This document shows positions 1 through 11,152 of a stretch of DNA of 64,000 nt, piece by piece. The stretch covers positions 53,829,022-53,893,021 of the forward strand of contig CM035808.1 in the NCBI GenBank assembly GCA_020466095.1, written 5' to 3'. The stretch comes from Chlorops oryzae. Taxonomy: Eukaryota; Arthropoda; Insecta; Diptera; Chloropidae. The translations under genes and the position numbers were made by a program. Positions within the stretch are counted from its first letter, which is position 1, and each line of letters starts with the position of its first letter. Under the pieces are notes generated by a model. That model was not told where the DNA came from, searched no databases, and was given only the letters and a program-made list of their open reading frames with translations.

Positions 1-188
1 TTTACAATTGTTGTAAATTAAATTGAAAGTAATTCAATTTCGGCTGTTAATGTGTGCTTTGGAGTGTATTTTGTTTTTCATTTTCCGAAAGCCGATTTTC
101 ATGTCCTTTTCATATTCCGTGTAATTGAAATCTTCGGTCTTAACTGCATCTATAAGAAGATAAAGTGACTTAAAGAAAGTCGCATTAA

Positions 189-870
189 TCATAATATTGT
201 AAACTTACTAAAAATAGTGGTGTTAAAAAACGAAATAGTTTTAACTCCTTTCTTTTTTTGTTTTCCATCCCAGTTTATCTGAAGAACAAGTTCCTCGGAA
301 AATATTTGGTTGAATTTCTTGGAGACGTGGCCCAGCCCCAAAACGGATCTTATGTAGGTCATCTGGAAAAATAAGTGAAGTAACACTGTAACCACATATA
401 AAAAAGAGCTTTAAAGTGTGCAATCGAAAAAAATGTTTTGAGATACATTTCCTACTCAGCGTTTTTTTTTTACCATTTCTATTTCCGGTATGCTTTTTGC
501 TTTTTCGTCCACTTCCAACAAATCTTCCAAGGACTTAAACGGAAATATGTTGAGTTCCGGTATTTCAGGAAACATTTTAGCCGAAAGTTTTTGCAGAATA
601 ACGCCTTGTGTTGATAGACAATCCTTTATGGATGCGATGTCCCCTCTCACATTATTTAGGGTGCAGAGTAAGTTTTCATTAGTTTTTTCTAAGAAAATTG
701 GAAAGTTTTAATATATATACGTATAAGTGTGAACGCCAATCATTTACATACCTAGTTGATTGCATTTCATTTTTAATGGGCGATTTTCCTCCAACACGTC
801 AGCAATTTTTTTTGACATTATGCAGTATTGGAGTAAGAACTGCTCCGTTTTCGAATGGTAGATAAAAAAA
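189..870 (-). CDS. Spliced exons of a DUF4806-type protein
   Basis: Three minus-strand exons read as one open series. The first lies at about 870-752 and ends in a GTATGT donor. The second, 688-474, follows a TTTTCTTAG acceptor and ends at GTAAAA. The third, 362-189, follows TTTTTCCAG and ends in a stop. The second exon carries the DUF4806 hallmark IFPFKSLEDLLEVDEKAK, preceded by FPEIPELN. The third carries a stretch ending LVLQINWDGKQKKK, which matches the basic C-terminal part of that domain. DUF4806 proteins are abundant in insects, often multicopy and linked to transposons; their function is not established. The exons lie directly downstream of the CACTA-like transposase on the same strand, so they may be the second protein of that element or its last exons. 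The true 5' end is not located. Confidence 0.55.
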
Positions 871-958
871 ACTTGAAAATAATGTCTTCGACAGCGAAAG
901 TGGTCTCCTCCGTATTTAGGTCTGAAACAAACTCGATTCCCAAGAGGGATAGTGAATC

Positions 959-2400
959 TTAAGTTACAGAATAAAAACTTTTAACAGTTTTATAAGTATG
1001 TCCCACAATAAACTTCTTTCCTTCAGGATTTTCAAAATATTTCAAAATTTTTACTGGCACGAATGGTTCTACACAGCAAAAGTTATCAGGGCAGTGACAA
1101 CTCAAGAAGCAATCTTCAAAATAACAACATTCGTGGGCCTTTTTTGTTTGCTTTTTTGCATCGATTAGATTTGTTGTGTTAAGGTTAGCTAGTTGTCGCA
1201 TTTCAATTCGCCTATTTGATTGCTCCAAGATTTTATTTGGTTTTCGACAGTCTTTTTTCAATATTTGTAGGAAGTTCTCAAACTTATAAGCCGAAAAGGA
1301 ATCAACGTTTCCATATAGACGTACACAATCTGAAATGTGCAGTAAATTATGCACATTGTAGCTAATTTTATTAGCACCATATAAAAACTGAACATTTTGG
1401 ACAAATTTTTGCAACATTTCTTGTACGCAACTTAAGTGCGATCTGCAGGTCTTTTCACAAGATATCAATCGATACGAGCTATGTAACAATAAAAAGTGGT
1501 TATACAAGTCTTCTTCCATGAAAACTTTAAATAACACGTGACCAGTATATAAAATTATTTGCCGAAACTCTATAGCTTTCCACCTGCCCAATTCATCATA
1601 CTTCGCGGCTTTCGATTGAATTCTTTTGGAATGAATGCCACATACGATTGTAGGGTCAAATCCATACCATCCTTGTCAATTCGTTTATGGCTGCATATAT
1701 GCATTAACATTTTTTTGGTAACTCCGAGGTCCATCAATAGCATAACATCAAGAGGGAATTGATTAATCATTTGTATGCCAAGCTTCTCAAGAACATGCTG
1801 CGAGTCAAGAAATGATGTTTTGTGAAATAGTTTGTCCTTTCTTTTTACATAATCGCTGTCTGTTCTCATATCAGAAGACGTTGTTGCGTATGGTAGCGTT
1901 TTATTTTTTCGAATGGCTTTCTGATAACACTTCGAGTGTCCTACTGTCCCAGTAACAAAGGATCGAGCTGGGGCATCGCATATTATCGTTCGTATCTTAA
2001 GTTTCACATTTTTAATCGTTTATTGAGAGCCTGTCACGATCAATTTCCATGAACTGTGATGCGAAAACATCGAGATATTCGTTTATATTCTGTGGTTTTT
2101 TAGATCCAACGTATGCCCCAATCAAAAACGGCTTTATTTCAAGACAGTTAAAAATTTACCATAAAATAGGCCACAACGATGTTGATGAGCTTTTGTATAG
2201 AGGCAGTCCTTCAATATTCAAGTCTATCTCTATCACATCTTTGACGTCTTTTAATGAAGAGCTTACGGAGTCAATGCATTTTTTTTTAGCCCATAATGAA
2301 AATACATTCCTGGCTCAACAACACGAGTGCATATCGGAGCATCTTGTATTAAATTTCCAAATAAACCTTTCGTAGGCAACGGTGTTTTCAGTCCTCCTTG
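959..2400 (-). pseudogene. Degraded CACTA/EnSpm-like transposase
   Basis: Read from about 2400 down to 959, the minus strand shows the ordered motifs of the animal transposase family that resembles plant tnp2. They are IEGLPLYKSSS..LWPI near 2200, KPFLIGAYVGSKKPQNINEY near 2120, ICDAPARSFVTGTVGHS..C near 1970, and a DUF4218-like stretch (HISDCVRLYGNVDSFSAYKF) near 1300. The pieces lie in three frames: a stop falls near 2011, and frame changes occur near 2150 and near 1580. The copy is therefore inactive. It ends with a Cys-rich segment around 1080-1130. The upstream stretch 2424-2663 is open and basic (RRKENAYSNWITQRGG) and could be the N-terminal part. Superfamily assignment rests on motif likeness only; no TIR pair was found. 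Confidence 0.6.
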
Positions 2401-2663
2401 GTTTAATATTAACAAAAGCGCATTCATAGCGTCACGTTTGATGTTAAATTGTACAAACGCATATTATATTTCCTTAATTCACTGTCCAAGTTAAAGTTAT
2501 TTGATCCCTCACATGTGTCCCTCATACTTTCAATATTAGAAGCCATCCCGCCTCTTTGCGTGATCCAATTGCTGTATGCATTTTCTTTTCGCCTGTTGTT
2601 GCTACCATCATTTTTATTTTCATTGCAGTTCTGGTTTATACGAGTTACTTCCTTTTTATGCAT

Positions 2664-3620
2664 TTTTTGTTTTTCCTGGGCAATTAAGCGTCGAAAATGC
2701 CTCTTGCTATAGTTTCACGTATTCATACTAACATACGCCTTTGCAATCTGGAGAACGGCAGTGTTCAATATGTTCAAGAAACTAATTCTTTGCGCCGATT
2801 GGTTTCTTTTTGACAAGTTTCAAAACTTTTATTTGATAAATACTCAGCCTACTTAATAATTTTTTTAATGTGCTTAGTACTTGCTTGAAAACTGCTCAAC
2901 TCAAAGCGCCTTACAATAGCGGCTTATTAAACGCAGTAAAAAGTGCTGTTAATGAGCGCTTAAATATTTAGAAAAACACAATTTTTTTTTTCTTTTGTGT
3001 TTTTTCATGAAAAAAATTCTTTGTGCTTCATAGTCCTTTTAAAAAGAGATTGATACAAGCGCTTGCAGAAAAGTGCAAATTTGTATAAAAATAAAGCGCT
3101 TTTTTCTTGCTTTGACAGAAAGCGCTTAAAAAAGTCCGACTGGGTAAATTCTCAAAAACTTGTAGTCATATAAACAGTCCAGTAATACTTTATGTGGGCT
3201 GTGGTGTATAAGAGTATAAAATAATATTTCCAATGTATTTGAAATACATACCTGCGGATGTTGCACAGGGCTTCGGTCGTTCCTCACCAGCTATAATCTC
3301 TTTTTGCGTTATGCGGTGTTCGGGTGAATTCGAATTCAGTGGAAGGAAGGCAACGCGTGAAACTTCAAGAGAAGTCAGTTGCTCCGGGAATTTTAATGAA
3401 TTGAACTCTGAAGGAAAAATTTTAAGAGAAAAAATGTTAATATTTTGAAGCATATTATATTATATATATAATACCAATACAGTTTCTAATCCCTCAAAAT
3501 CATTAGATTGAATTTGCCGTACGTTATACAACCTTAAAAAAAATTGATATTCGACTTTCCACTCTTACAGCACTTAAATGATAAAATATTTCCTGAGAAC
3601 CGTATAGGGTTGATAGGTAG
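2664..3620. other. Unassigned AT-rich stretch
   Basis: No recognised gene. An 87-codon open frame on the minus strand (3453-3190) overlaps a 71-codon frame on the plus strand; neither resembles a known family. The sequence contains several poly-T tracts and repeated GCGCTT/AAGCGC words around 2880-3125. Confidence 0.4.
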
Positions 3621-3625
3621 GACAA

Positions 3626-4753
3626 AAGAGTTTCGATATAAGAAGAGATTTTAAAATTGAAAAAGCTTTTATAAAGCTGTTTCTCTAATGTAACCGTCTC
3701 GGTTATGAATCGACATGTAAGTATTTTGTTGTTGTCCAGTTGTACGCACGAAAACAAAAACCGAAATCCGACATCTCGTTCGACCTTAGGGAGAACAGTC
3801 AAATGTACTCCTGTTTCACGTTGATCTTCGATCCTTTTGTGTGTTGCTTTTGTTCGAACCATATACGCACGGACAACCAAAAATATTTCTTGTTCAAATT
3901 TTTCACTAAAAAAAGGAATCTTGACTTTAAAGCTAGTATCTACTAAAAAATGATGGAAATAAACCAAATTTAATAATTATTCTTTAAATTATAAATATAT
4001 CTATATTTTTCAGTGACCAACAAATAACTTCATTATGTTCTCAAAGTCGACCAGACTTTAACTTATTCATGATTCGCTTAGGGAAAATCACGCTACAAAC
4101 GCCGAACGGCAGCTTCTGGCACAAGTCGTGTGGCGACAACTTAACACTACTGTGGGACTAAGCAAAAACTGCTTAAGTCGACTTAACCTCAAAATGAGTT
4201 ATTCATTTCAATAAATTATTTTCAGAGAGAAGTATATTCCAGCAAAATTTTACAACCCTGGCTCAAATAGAGAAAAACTAAGTGAAGAAATGAAACTTCA
4301 TTCAATATGGAAACACATAAGAATTGCATATCTTTAAAACGCATTCCCGCAATAGCAAATTGTGACTTATACTGTTATTTCTTTTTGACACAGAACATAA
4401 CTCGTAATATGATTTTTCAATTCTCGACTCGTGACGTACACTACCGTTGAAGCACCTACGTACGTTGATGTGTTAACACACACCACCCAGTTTCCATATA
4501 TGTACGGCGATATAGGCTCAATCAAAAAACGCACGCTAAAGGATCGAAGATCAATGTGAAAGAGTGGTAAAGTTGACTATTCACCCTAAGGGTGAACGAG
4601 ATGTCGGATCTCGGTTTTTGTTTTCTTCCGAACAACTGGACAACAACAAAATACAAGCATATCGATTCATTCCCAAAACGGTCGCTTTAGAGAAAAAGCT
4701 ATATAAAGGCTTTTTAGATTTTTTAATCTCTTCTTATATCGAAACTCTTTGGC
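3626..4753. repeat. Imperfect inverted repeat pair (arms about 220 bp)
   Basis: The left arm, about 3626-3845, is matched in reverse complement by about 4530-4753. The arms share blocks such as GATCTTCGATCCTTT, GACAACAACAAAATAC and TTCTTATATCGAAACTCTTT (in the right-arm sense). Both arms stay open in the same frame for about 60 codons and share a peptide with ERDVGxRFLFS and QLDNNKI. The left arm lies in a 147-codon minus-strand frame (3967-3524) and the right arm in a 68-codon plus-strand frame (4564-4770). I do not recognise the peptide. The roughly 700-bp spacer has no gene. It could be a transposon with long TIRs or two facing copies of one repeat; no clear TSD was seen. Confidence 0.5.
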
Positions 4754-4869
4754 TAGGTCCACTCAAATGAGTAATTTGTTTCATTTTATTTATTTCCTCT
4801 ACAGGGATTTCCCTTAAAAAATAAAAAAATAAAAAACGATTTAAAAAAAATTTGTTTAGTTAGCTTAAG

Positions 4870-4988
<119 letters not shown>

Positions 4989-5018
4989 ATAACAGAAACA
5001 GCTAAAGCACTAAAAATA

Positions 5019-6302
5019 TTAGGTGTAGTAAAAAGAAATCCATTATTTTTGCATTAAATTGAGAGCTTTATTTAAGATAGTTAGAATGACCCGATTTAGG
5101 TCAAATATGCGCCGTTTTGTTCGATAACTTGTTGCCATTTTAGAGGTAATTTCATTATGCCTCTCTCATAGAAGCCCTCGTTCCTATTAGCAAAAAATTG
5201 AGACAGTCGAATTTCAGAAGCCTCTCTTGAAGCGAATGTTTCACCAGCAAAATTGTTCGCCATGGACAGGAACAGATGGTAATCACTTGGTGCCAGGTCC
5301 GGACTATAAGGTGGATGCAGAAGAACCTCCCAACCAAACTCCCGGAGCTTCTGGCGAGTCACTATCGATGTGTGTGGCCTGGCGTTGTCCTGATGGAACA
5401 CAATTCCTCTCCTATTGGCCAAAGCTGGCCGCTTATGGGCGATTGCTTCCTTCATACGGTCCAATTGTTGACACTAGAGTTCCGAGTTAAGAGTTTTGCC
5501 GTATGGGAGCAGCTCATAGTAGATAATTCCCTGCCAATCCCACCAAACACACAGCAAAACCTTCCTGGCCGTCAATCCTGGCTTGGCCACCGTTTCCGCC
5601 GGTTCACCGTGTTTCGACCACGACCGTTTTCGCTTGACGTTGTCGTAAGTGACCCACTTTTCATCACCAGTCACCAACCGCTTCAGAAATGGGTCGATTT
5701 TGTTGCGGTTCAGCAGCGATTCGCAGATGGAAATTCGGTCTATGAGGTTTTTTTGCGTTAACTCGTGTGGCACCCATACATCGAGCTTCTTTGTGTATCC
5801 AGCCTTATTCAAATGGTTCCAAACGGTTTTTTGTGCAATCTTTAGCTCTTTTGCAATCGAAACAGTGCTAACATGACGGTCGAACTCGATAATTTCCAAG
5901 ATTTTATCGACATTTTCGACAATTGGCCTTCCAGTGCGTGGTGCATCTTTGACATCGAAGTTACCGGAACGGAATCGACGAAACCAAAATTGCGCATGAT
6001 TGGCTGTTACAGTATCAGGTCCATAAACGCTATTCACATTTTCAGCCGCCTGGCTTGCGTTTTCTCCCTTATCGAAGAAAAACTGTAAAATGTAGCGAAT
6101 TTTCTCTTTGCTGATGTCCATCTTTGACAAGCTCTCAAACAAAACTGAATCAATCAATCAAAAAAGTGTCAAAAAAGCTTTTTTAGTAGGAACTGTCATC
6201 TTTCTAATGCCCCCTAGCGGAACACGATCGGACACAACGCGAGATGCAGATAAATAACGCCATCTATTGGAAAAATAATGGATTTCTTTTTACTACACCT
6301 AA
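5019..6302 (-). mobile_element. Mariner element, copy 1 (1284 bp)
   Basis: The ends are TTAGGTGTAGTAAAAAG and its reverse complement, with TA duplications at 5017-5018 and 6303-6304. The size and single transposase gene on the minus strand are typical of mariner. A second copy with the same ends lies at 48450-49736 in the opposite orientation, with very similar sequence. Copy 1 sits in the 3' part of the non-LTR retrotransposon RT-A. Confidence 0.95.
5096..6121 (-). pseudogene. Mariner transposase, one in-frame stop
   Basis: The reading frame from ATG at 6121 (MDISKEKIRYIL) to the stop at 5096 is about 341 codons, normal for mariner. It is broken only by TAG at 5474-5476, where copy 2 has TAC (Tyr). 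The N-terminal HTH pair and the WVPHELT linker are present. The DD34D catalytic residues are visible as TGDEKW, HQDNARPHTS and YSPDLAPSDYHLF. The sequence resembles the mellifera subfamily of mariners; this is recognition by eye. Twelve extra codons upstream (MIDSVLFESLSK) are open, but the MDISKEK start fits the family better. Confidence 0.92.
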
Positions 6303-6304
6303 TA

Positions 6305-6453
6305 GTTTACACTTCAAACAATACACAGCTTCGTCGAAGGATATTCCTTTACCAATGGGGTTGCACAGGAAAAGACATCTATGAAGCCGTTTATAATTTT
6401 AATAATTTGTTCTATGGTCGCTTATAAATAATAACTCTCTAATACTAAGAGTT
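6305..6453 (-). pseudogene. C-terminal tail of RT-A, cut off by the LTR insertion
   Basis: When the LTR element (6454-12729) and one copy of its AGTT duplication are removed in thought, the RT-A frame that ends at 12730 continues here through SIRELLFISDHRTN and on to KGISFDEAVYCLKC, with one stop. This matches the short C-terminal segment of jockey-like ORF2 proteins. The mariner lies immediately beyond. Confidence 0.6.
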
Positions 6454-7526
6454 TGTTGGGAGTCACGCCATGACTCAAACATGAATGTTTCGTCTGGTTC
6501 CGCCTCTGCGCACTCACAGAAGTCTTTAAGTCTTTAACGTATGACAAGAACAACAAGCGTCAGCACATCGTCCGGGCATGGTATTAGATACACAACAATA
6601 ACAAAAACAAGTATCATGCCCAGTGAGCAACGACCACCGATCAACTCGGCGGAAAGAGAGACATAAAGAAAGAACAATAAAAGGCAACGACACCAGCATC
6701 GCGGAAGTGCAATTCAGCACTTATAACTGTGTCAATTGTTCTTTGTCTAATAACTGGGTCAACTGTTCTGTGACAATATCACAGCGGATAAACAAGAACG
6801 ACAAGAAGAAAGTGCTTCACATCGAAGCACTATTGCGACAGAGCCGAATCAGCACTTTCACTGCATATAATCAGAGTCTCTATCAACGGAAAGGGATACT
6901 GATTGTGATCGATCAAGCAGAAGTCTCGTCTAAGCGCACGTACTATCACGAAGCCACGACGCTTAGATCTAAAATAGAGAAGTTTCAAGTAATTGTCAGG
7001 AGTTAGGATTCACATATATTTCTGTGCAGACATATGGATATTTATTTTATATCAGGGATCGTAAATAAGTGTTATGGAAAAAAAGAGAGGCAAAAAAATC
7101 ATCACTTTCAAGACATCGGAGGCTGAAGATTAATATATGGAAGGGGTCGCATTGAAACTAACCGTCGAAATCCGTGATGATATTAAATAAAAATCCTAAA
7201 ATCCAACTAAAACAGTTATTTTTCAACTGAAAAGAAAAAAATTAGAATGAAAGTCTTAAAAAGAGATTTTTATTTTTCGAGCCAAAAATAACAGTTATTA
7301 AAGATTTTTATTTTTTCAGTCCCATTTAACTGTTATTTTGCAACTTTTATTTAAAAGTCCGAAAATAAAAGTTATTTTCGGATTTTTATTTTTTCTTTTG
7401 AAAATAAAAATCCTTTTTATGTAATTTCTAAAATAACGGGAAAAATTAATTTTTGTTTCTTTCAATGCACAAAAAAAGACATAAAGTTTCATATAATTAG
7501 GTGTTTTTCCCGAAAACTGAAATGCT

Positions 7527-7595
7527 GCCTGTCGTAGCTTAGGGGATGCGTATTGGCCTAACACCCGAGAGACTAGAGTTCAATCCTCAACAAGC
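7527..7595 (+). repeat. tRNA-Val-like sequence, probably a SINE head
   Basis: The stretch contains an A-box-like TAGCTTAGGGG (from 7534), an anticodon-loop-like GGCCTAACACCCG that matches tRNA-Val(AAC), and a B-box-like GAGTTCAATCC (from 7576). Acceptor and T-stem pairing is poor, so it is not a working tRNA. A tRNA-derived SINE head or an old pseudo-tRNA fits. No A-rich tail could be tied to it. Confidence 0.4.
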
Positions 7596-7879
7596 GCAAT
7601 CAGCAATTGTTCAAAAAAAATCTATAAATAGAACCAAAACGAGACGCAGAGAAAAATAAAGAGAAGTGAGCACACGACAGCGAACAGCTCTCTGCGATGA
7701 CAATGTCATTGGTGATGGCCTATCCCGTTTGTGAAGAAATGTCACTAAAAGTGTCTTACAAATTTTCAGGGGTATCGGCTCCGATGTCACGCTGAAAGCA
7801 TAGGTGATGTCATGCGAACTTTTCCTGCTGGGTTGTTATCTTTGTATACCCCATATCATCCAGCCACGGAAAACAATTA

Positions 7880-8024
7880 GGGTATTCCCTTAAAAGTGAA
7901 AAGATTGAAAAATCGTAAAAGTGTAAAATTTTTCATACAAAATTTCGTTCATTAATTTCTAAGCCTTCCTGATTTACGATTTTTCGAAGTTTTCCAGGCA
8001 AATACACGTTTAAGGGAAGACCCC
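7880..8024. mobile_element. 145-bp MITE flanked by TA
   Basis: The ends GGGTATTCCCTTAAAAGTG and CACGTTTAAGGGAAGACCCC are inverted repeats, with TA on each side (7878-7879 and 8025-8026). The inverted match continues inward through GAAAAATCGTAAA/TTTACGATTTTTC, so most of the element can fold back. Tc1/mariner-type mobilisation is likely from the TA target. Confidence 0.7.
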
Positions 8025-8038
8025 TAATGAATTGAAAT

Positions 8039-8858
8039 CAGGGACCCGAAATAATAATTATTGAAATTTCAGATTTTAAAAAAGTTGCCTTTATTTCGAA
8101 GAAAAATTTTTTAATTCTTTGTATAACTTTTACAAATTCAAAAAATTCAATAAGTCTTTTCATAATTTTTTCTTTCCAATTTTTGGTTTTTACGTTTCTT
8201 TATAACTTTTGTTTTTCATGAGAAGTTTTTACGTCTTTGAAAATTATTATTGTTCAATTTTTATTCGCTTCACTTGTAATAAACTAACAAACTTTGTAAA
8301 GGAATTTTACAATTTAAATTTGACTTAGTTCCCGATTTCTGATTGATCTGAAACTTTGCACATATGTTTGGTTTGGATGACAATGCATGAATATCCCAAC
8401 TAGCAAAATAGGTCGAAAATTAGTAATTTCTTACCTATTTTAGGTCAGAATATTTCGTTGACCTAACCTAAATAGGGCATAATTACGTCTGTACGAAATC
8501 GATTCGTCGTAAGTGAATAATAGAATGGAAGTCGATTGGCGGTAATAATAGGGCATAATAATTCCCTTATCTAATTTGCTGACGACGTAAACTATTTTTC
8601 TTCAAACACAAAACTTCTAAGGCAACAAGAAAAAAATTTTCCCCCTATAAAAGTTTTGAAAAGACGTAAAAAATATTTCTCAAAAATAAAACTTATTTTT
8701 CAATTAATAAAATTTTTTCTCAATCATAACAATTATATTGAAATTTAAAAATATAAAAATTTTTGATAATAATTATGAAATATTTTAATTATTTTAGTCA
8801 CAAAATAATTATTATGTTAAGACTTTTTTCGAAAATACTTATAAAAGTCAGGTCCCTG
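8039..8858. mobile_element. Element Y: 820-bp non-autonomous hAT-like element
   Basis: It starts CAGGGACCCGA and ends with the complement of CAGGGACCTGA, with perfect 8-bp duplications ATTGAAAT at 8031-8038 and 8859-8866. The interior is AT-rich with no coding region. The termini resemble those of element X, which encloses it, so both probably used related transposases. Confidence 0.8.
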
Positions 8859-9126
8859 ATTGAAATAAAATAAAAAATCAAAATCCAATGCATATATCCA
8901 AGGCTAAGCTTTGACTTTAAAAGATGCTGCGAGCTGGGTATACCTAAAGCAGAGGTTGTCAGGGTAGGACACATACACATAACTGTCTATGTGTTGAAAG
9001 CATTTAAAAGCTTACAGTGAAAAAAACTTGTACGTCAAATTGAAAAAACAACCTTCATTGACATTTTTTGCAAATTTTTCTGACTGAAAAAAATTAGAGG
9101 TATAAAAAAATTAATGAAAGGAAATT

Positions 9127-9417
9127 TTAAAAAATATGAAAATATATGAAGAAGTAAATGAAGAAAAAATATGTGAAATCATTTAATGCTGCGAAGAAGG
9201 AGTATGTAACAAAGCAATTGAGATCTATATCATTCTGGCAGCATTTGATGCGAAGTAAATCCTGAAGGTAATTATTTGTCAGTTTACTTCTATGACGTGT
9301 TTGAATTAGTTTGAGGAAGGAGAAGGAACTTTCACATAAGTAAGTTGTGTAAAACATCGACAGCAATTTGTGCATAGCTTCCTTTGTTTGACCATACTTT
9401 CCTTGGTCAGTATTTTT
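9127..9417 (-). pseudogene. hAT transposase, last exon (dimerisation domain)
   Basis: The minus-strand frame opens after an AATTTTTAG acceptor at 9418 and runs to a stop at 9127. It carries the hAT C-terminal dimerisation signature TTYLCESSFSFLKLIQTRHR, followed by SKLTNNYLQDLLRIKC. The last codons (FFFIYFFIYF) are low-complexity, so the end may be eroded. The rest of the transposase, including the DDE core and BED finger, was not found in the 3.2-kb element. This is therefore a remnant, but its place inside an 8-bp-TSD element confirms the superfamily. Confidence 0.8.
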
Positions 9418-9639
9418 CTAAAAATTAATTCCTATGTGAATTGGAACTGTAAAATTTGATTGCATCATTAAAATTTATTTTTGTAGTGGAATATCATATT
9501 TAGTATCGTCGCAATTGCATTCTGCTATGCAACAAGTTTTTTTTAAAAACGTCCGTTTCGCTTGAGCACTATCGAAGGAAAGAATTCGCCAGTGGCGACA
9601 CGCCACACAGTGTGCCGAGTGCGGCCAAAAATAGTAAAA

Positions 9640-10530
9640 ATAAAAGTGCAGATTTTGAATAATTTTTTTTTATGGCTTCTTAGAGAATACATTGAATTAA
9701 AAATTCCCAAATTTTCTTGCCGATATCTTTAGTTTTGCGATCACAACACGCCTTTGAAGTTGTCTTATGCAAAATGTGAACTTTTGTTGTTTTGCACAAT
9801 TATTGCATATGCGCGGGTTCAAATCGAATAAAGAGTAAGTATACAACTATAAATACCCAAGTATCATATATCAAATTGAAGTGTAGCTTATTTACAATCA
9901 TAAAAACGTATTCGTGTATATAAATTATTATTATATACAAAATATTATTACTGTTAAAAAAATATGTGAAATACTGAAAAATTGAACATTTCACAGAATT
10001 TCAAAATTGAAAACAAAAATTATGCGAAATATGACCTCTCTAATTTTTTTATATGTTATTAAGTAATAGGCGCTTATCATAAAAAAAAGTTAAAATTTAA
10101 CAAATTTGTTGCGATTTCGGATTTATGTTCCATGTTATGGAGCACTAAAATTAGGTTATAAAATTATTAATTGCACATACAAACAAATACCAGGAAATTT
10201 TGCAAATAAGTTTATACAAAATATATATTGTATGAAAGAAAAAACCCTAAAATTTAATAATTTATATTGCTTTTGTTAATGTTTTTATTGAACAATGTAA
10301 AAATATGCATGTGAAATAGGTAAAAATATTGGGAAAAATGCAAAAACTATGCAAATTTCAAAAGATTTTTAAAAAATTTTAAAAAAAATGACCTCCTCAA
10401 ATTTTTGATATTTTATTGCCTATGATATCTTCTAAAAATTAAAAAAAAAATATATTAAAATTCGTTGCGATTTCGGAGTTATACAAGTTTTCGTAAAGGT
10501 CCAAAATACAGGCGGAAATGCACTAATTAC
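9640..10530. repeat. Diverged tandem units of about 358 bp, AT-rich
   Basis: The word ATGACCTC followed by a T-rich run and TTATT, then GTTGCGATTTCGGA about 75-80 bp later, occurs at 10030-10125 and again at 10387-10480. A weaker version (ATATCTTTAGTTTTGCGATC) lies near 9722. The spacing is about 358 bp. The units are only partly alike and contain no gene. Confidence 0.45.
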
Positions 10531-10780
10531 CAACAATTGAACACAGTTCGAAAGCGTATATTCAAACACAACGGCTAAAATGTTGAAGTTTAACTTATTT
10601 AACATTATTAGTTATAATTTAAGGTGGTTGTCAACACTAAATATAATTAAGTATTTAGCAATATATAAACTATAGCAGAATATGGTATAAAAACAAAACG
10701 CGAAAAGTGTCAAAATAAATGTTGTGCAGTGTTGTCATGTGGTGCAGCTATAAATATTGAAACATTTAGTATTTTGCTAA

Positions 10781-11152
10781 ACAATACATATAGTTTGTAT
10801 ATCACACATTGACATTATAAAACATTTTCCCCTCCCAATCGGTATGCTGTCGGAAGATGCACTAGAGGCTCGGCATAAGGAATTCAGATATGCTAGATTG
10901 CAAAAAGCCCGTAAATGTTCCAGAGAGGCAGCTAACAGAGACGTTTTAAAAAATTTACTGTTGTCTTCGGAGCCACTTATTTCAAAATATAGAAAATTGA
11001 AGCAAAAAGGAAAGATCTCCAATGAAGAAATTAAAGCATATATTTTGGTAAAACAAAAAGATGAAACGGATTCGGATTCGGATTCTTCTTTAGAAATAGA
11101 TTTGGAAGACTCTTTATCGGAAGATTATAACTGCAGCTCTTCAGATGATTAA
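10781..11152 (+). pseudogene. C-terminal piece of an unnamed insect transposon protein
   Basis: The frame is open from 10781 to the stop at 11150-11152; the first ATG is at 10844. The conserved part reads IIKHFPLPIGMLSEDALEAR, then HKEFRYARLQKAR and a SREAANRDVLKNLLLSSEP stretch. It ends in an acidic Ser/Asp tail. I know this pattern as the recurrent C-terminus of uncharacterised multicopy arthropod proteins, but I cannot name the family or its function. It is on the opposite strand from the hAT remnant in the same element. A TAA at 10778 means it is a last exon or a broken copy. Confidence 0.55.

Noticed and set aside
2049..2375. 108-codon plus-strand frame
   Set aside because: It is the complement of the broken minus-strand transposase, whose motifs are clear.
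7527..7595. Functional tRNA-Val gene
   Set aside because: Acceptor and T stems do not pair; listed as a tRNA-like repeat instead.
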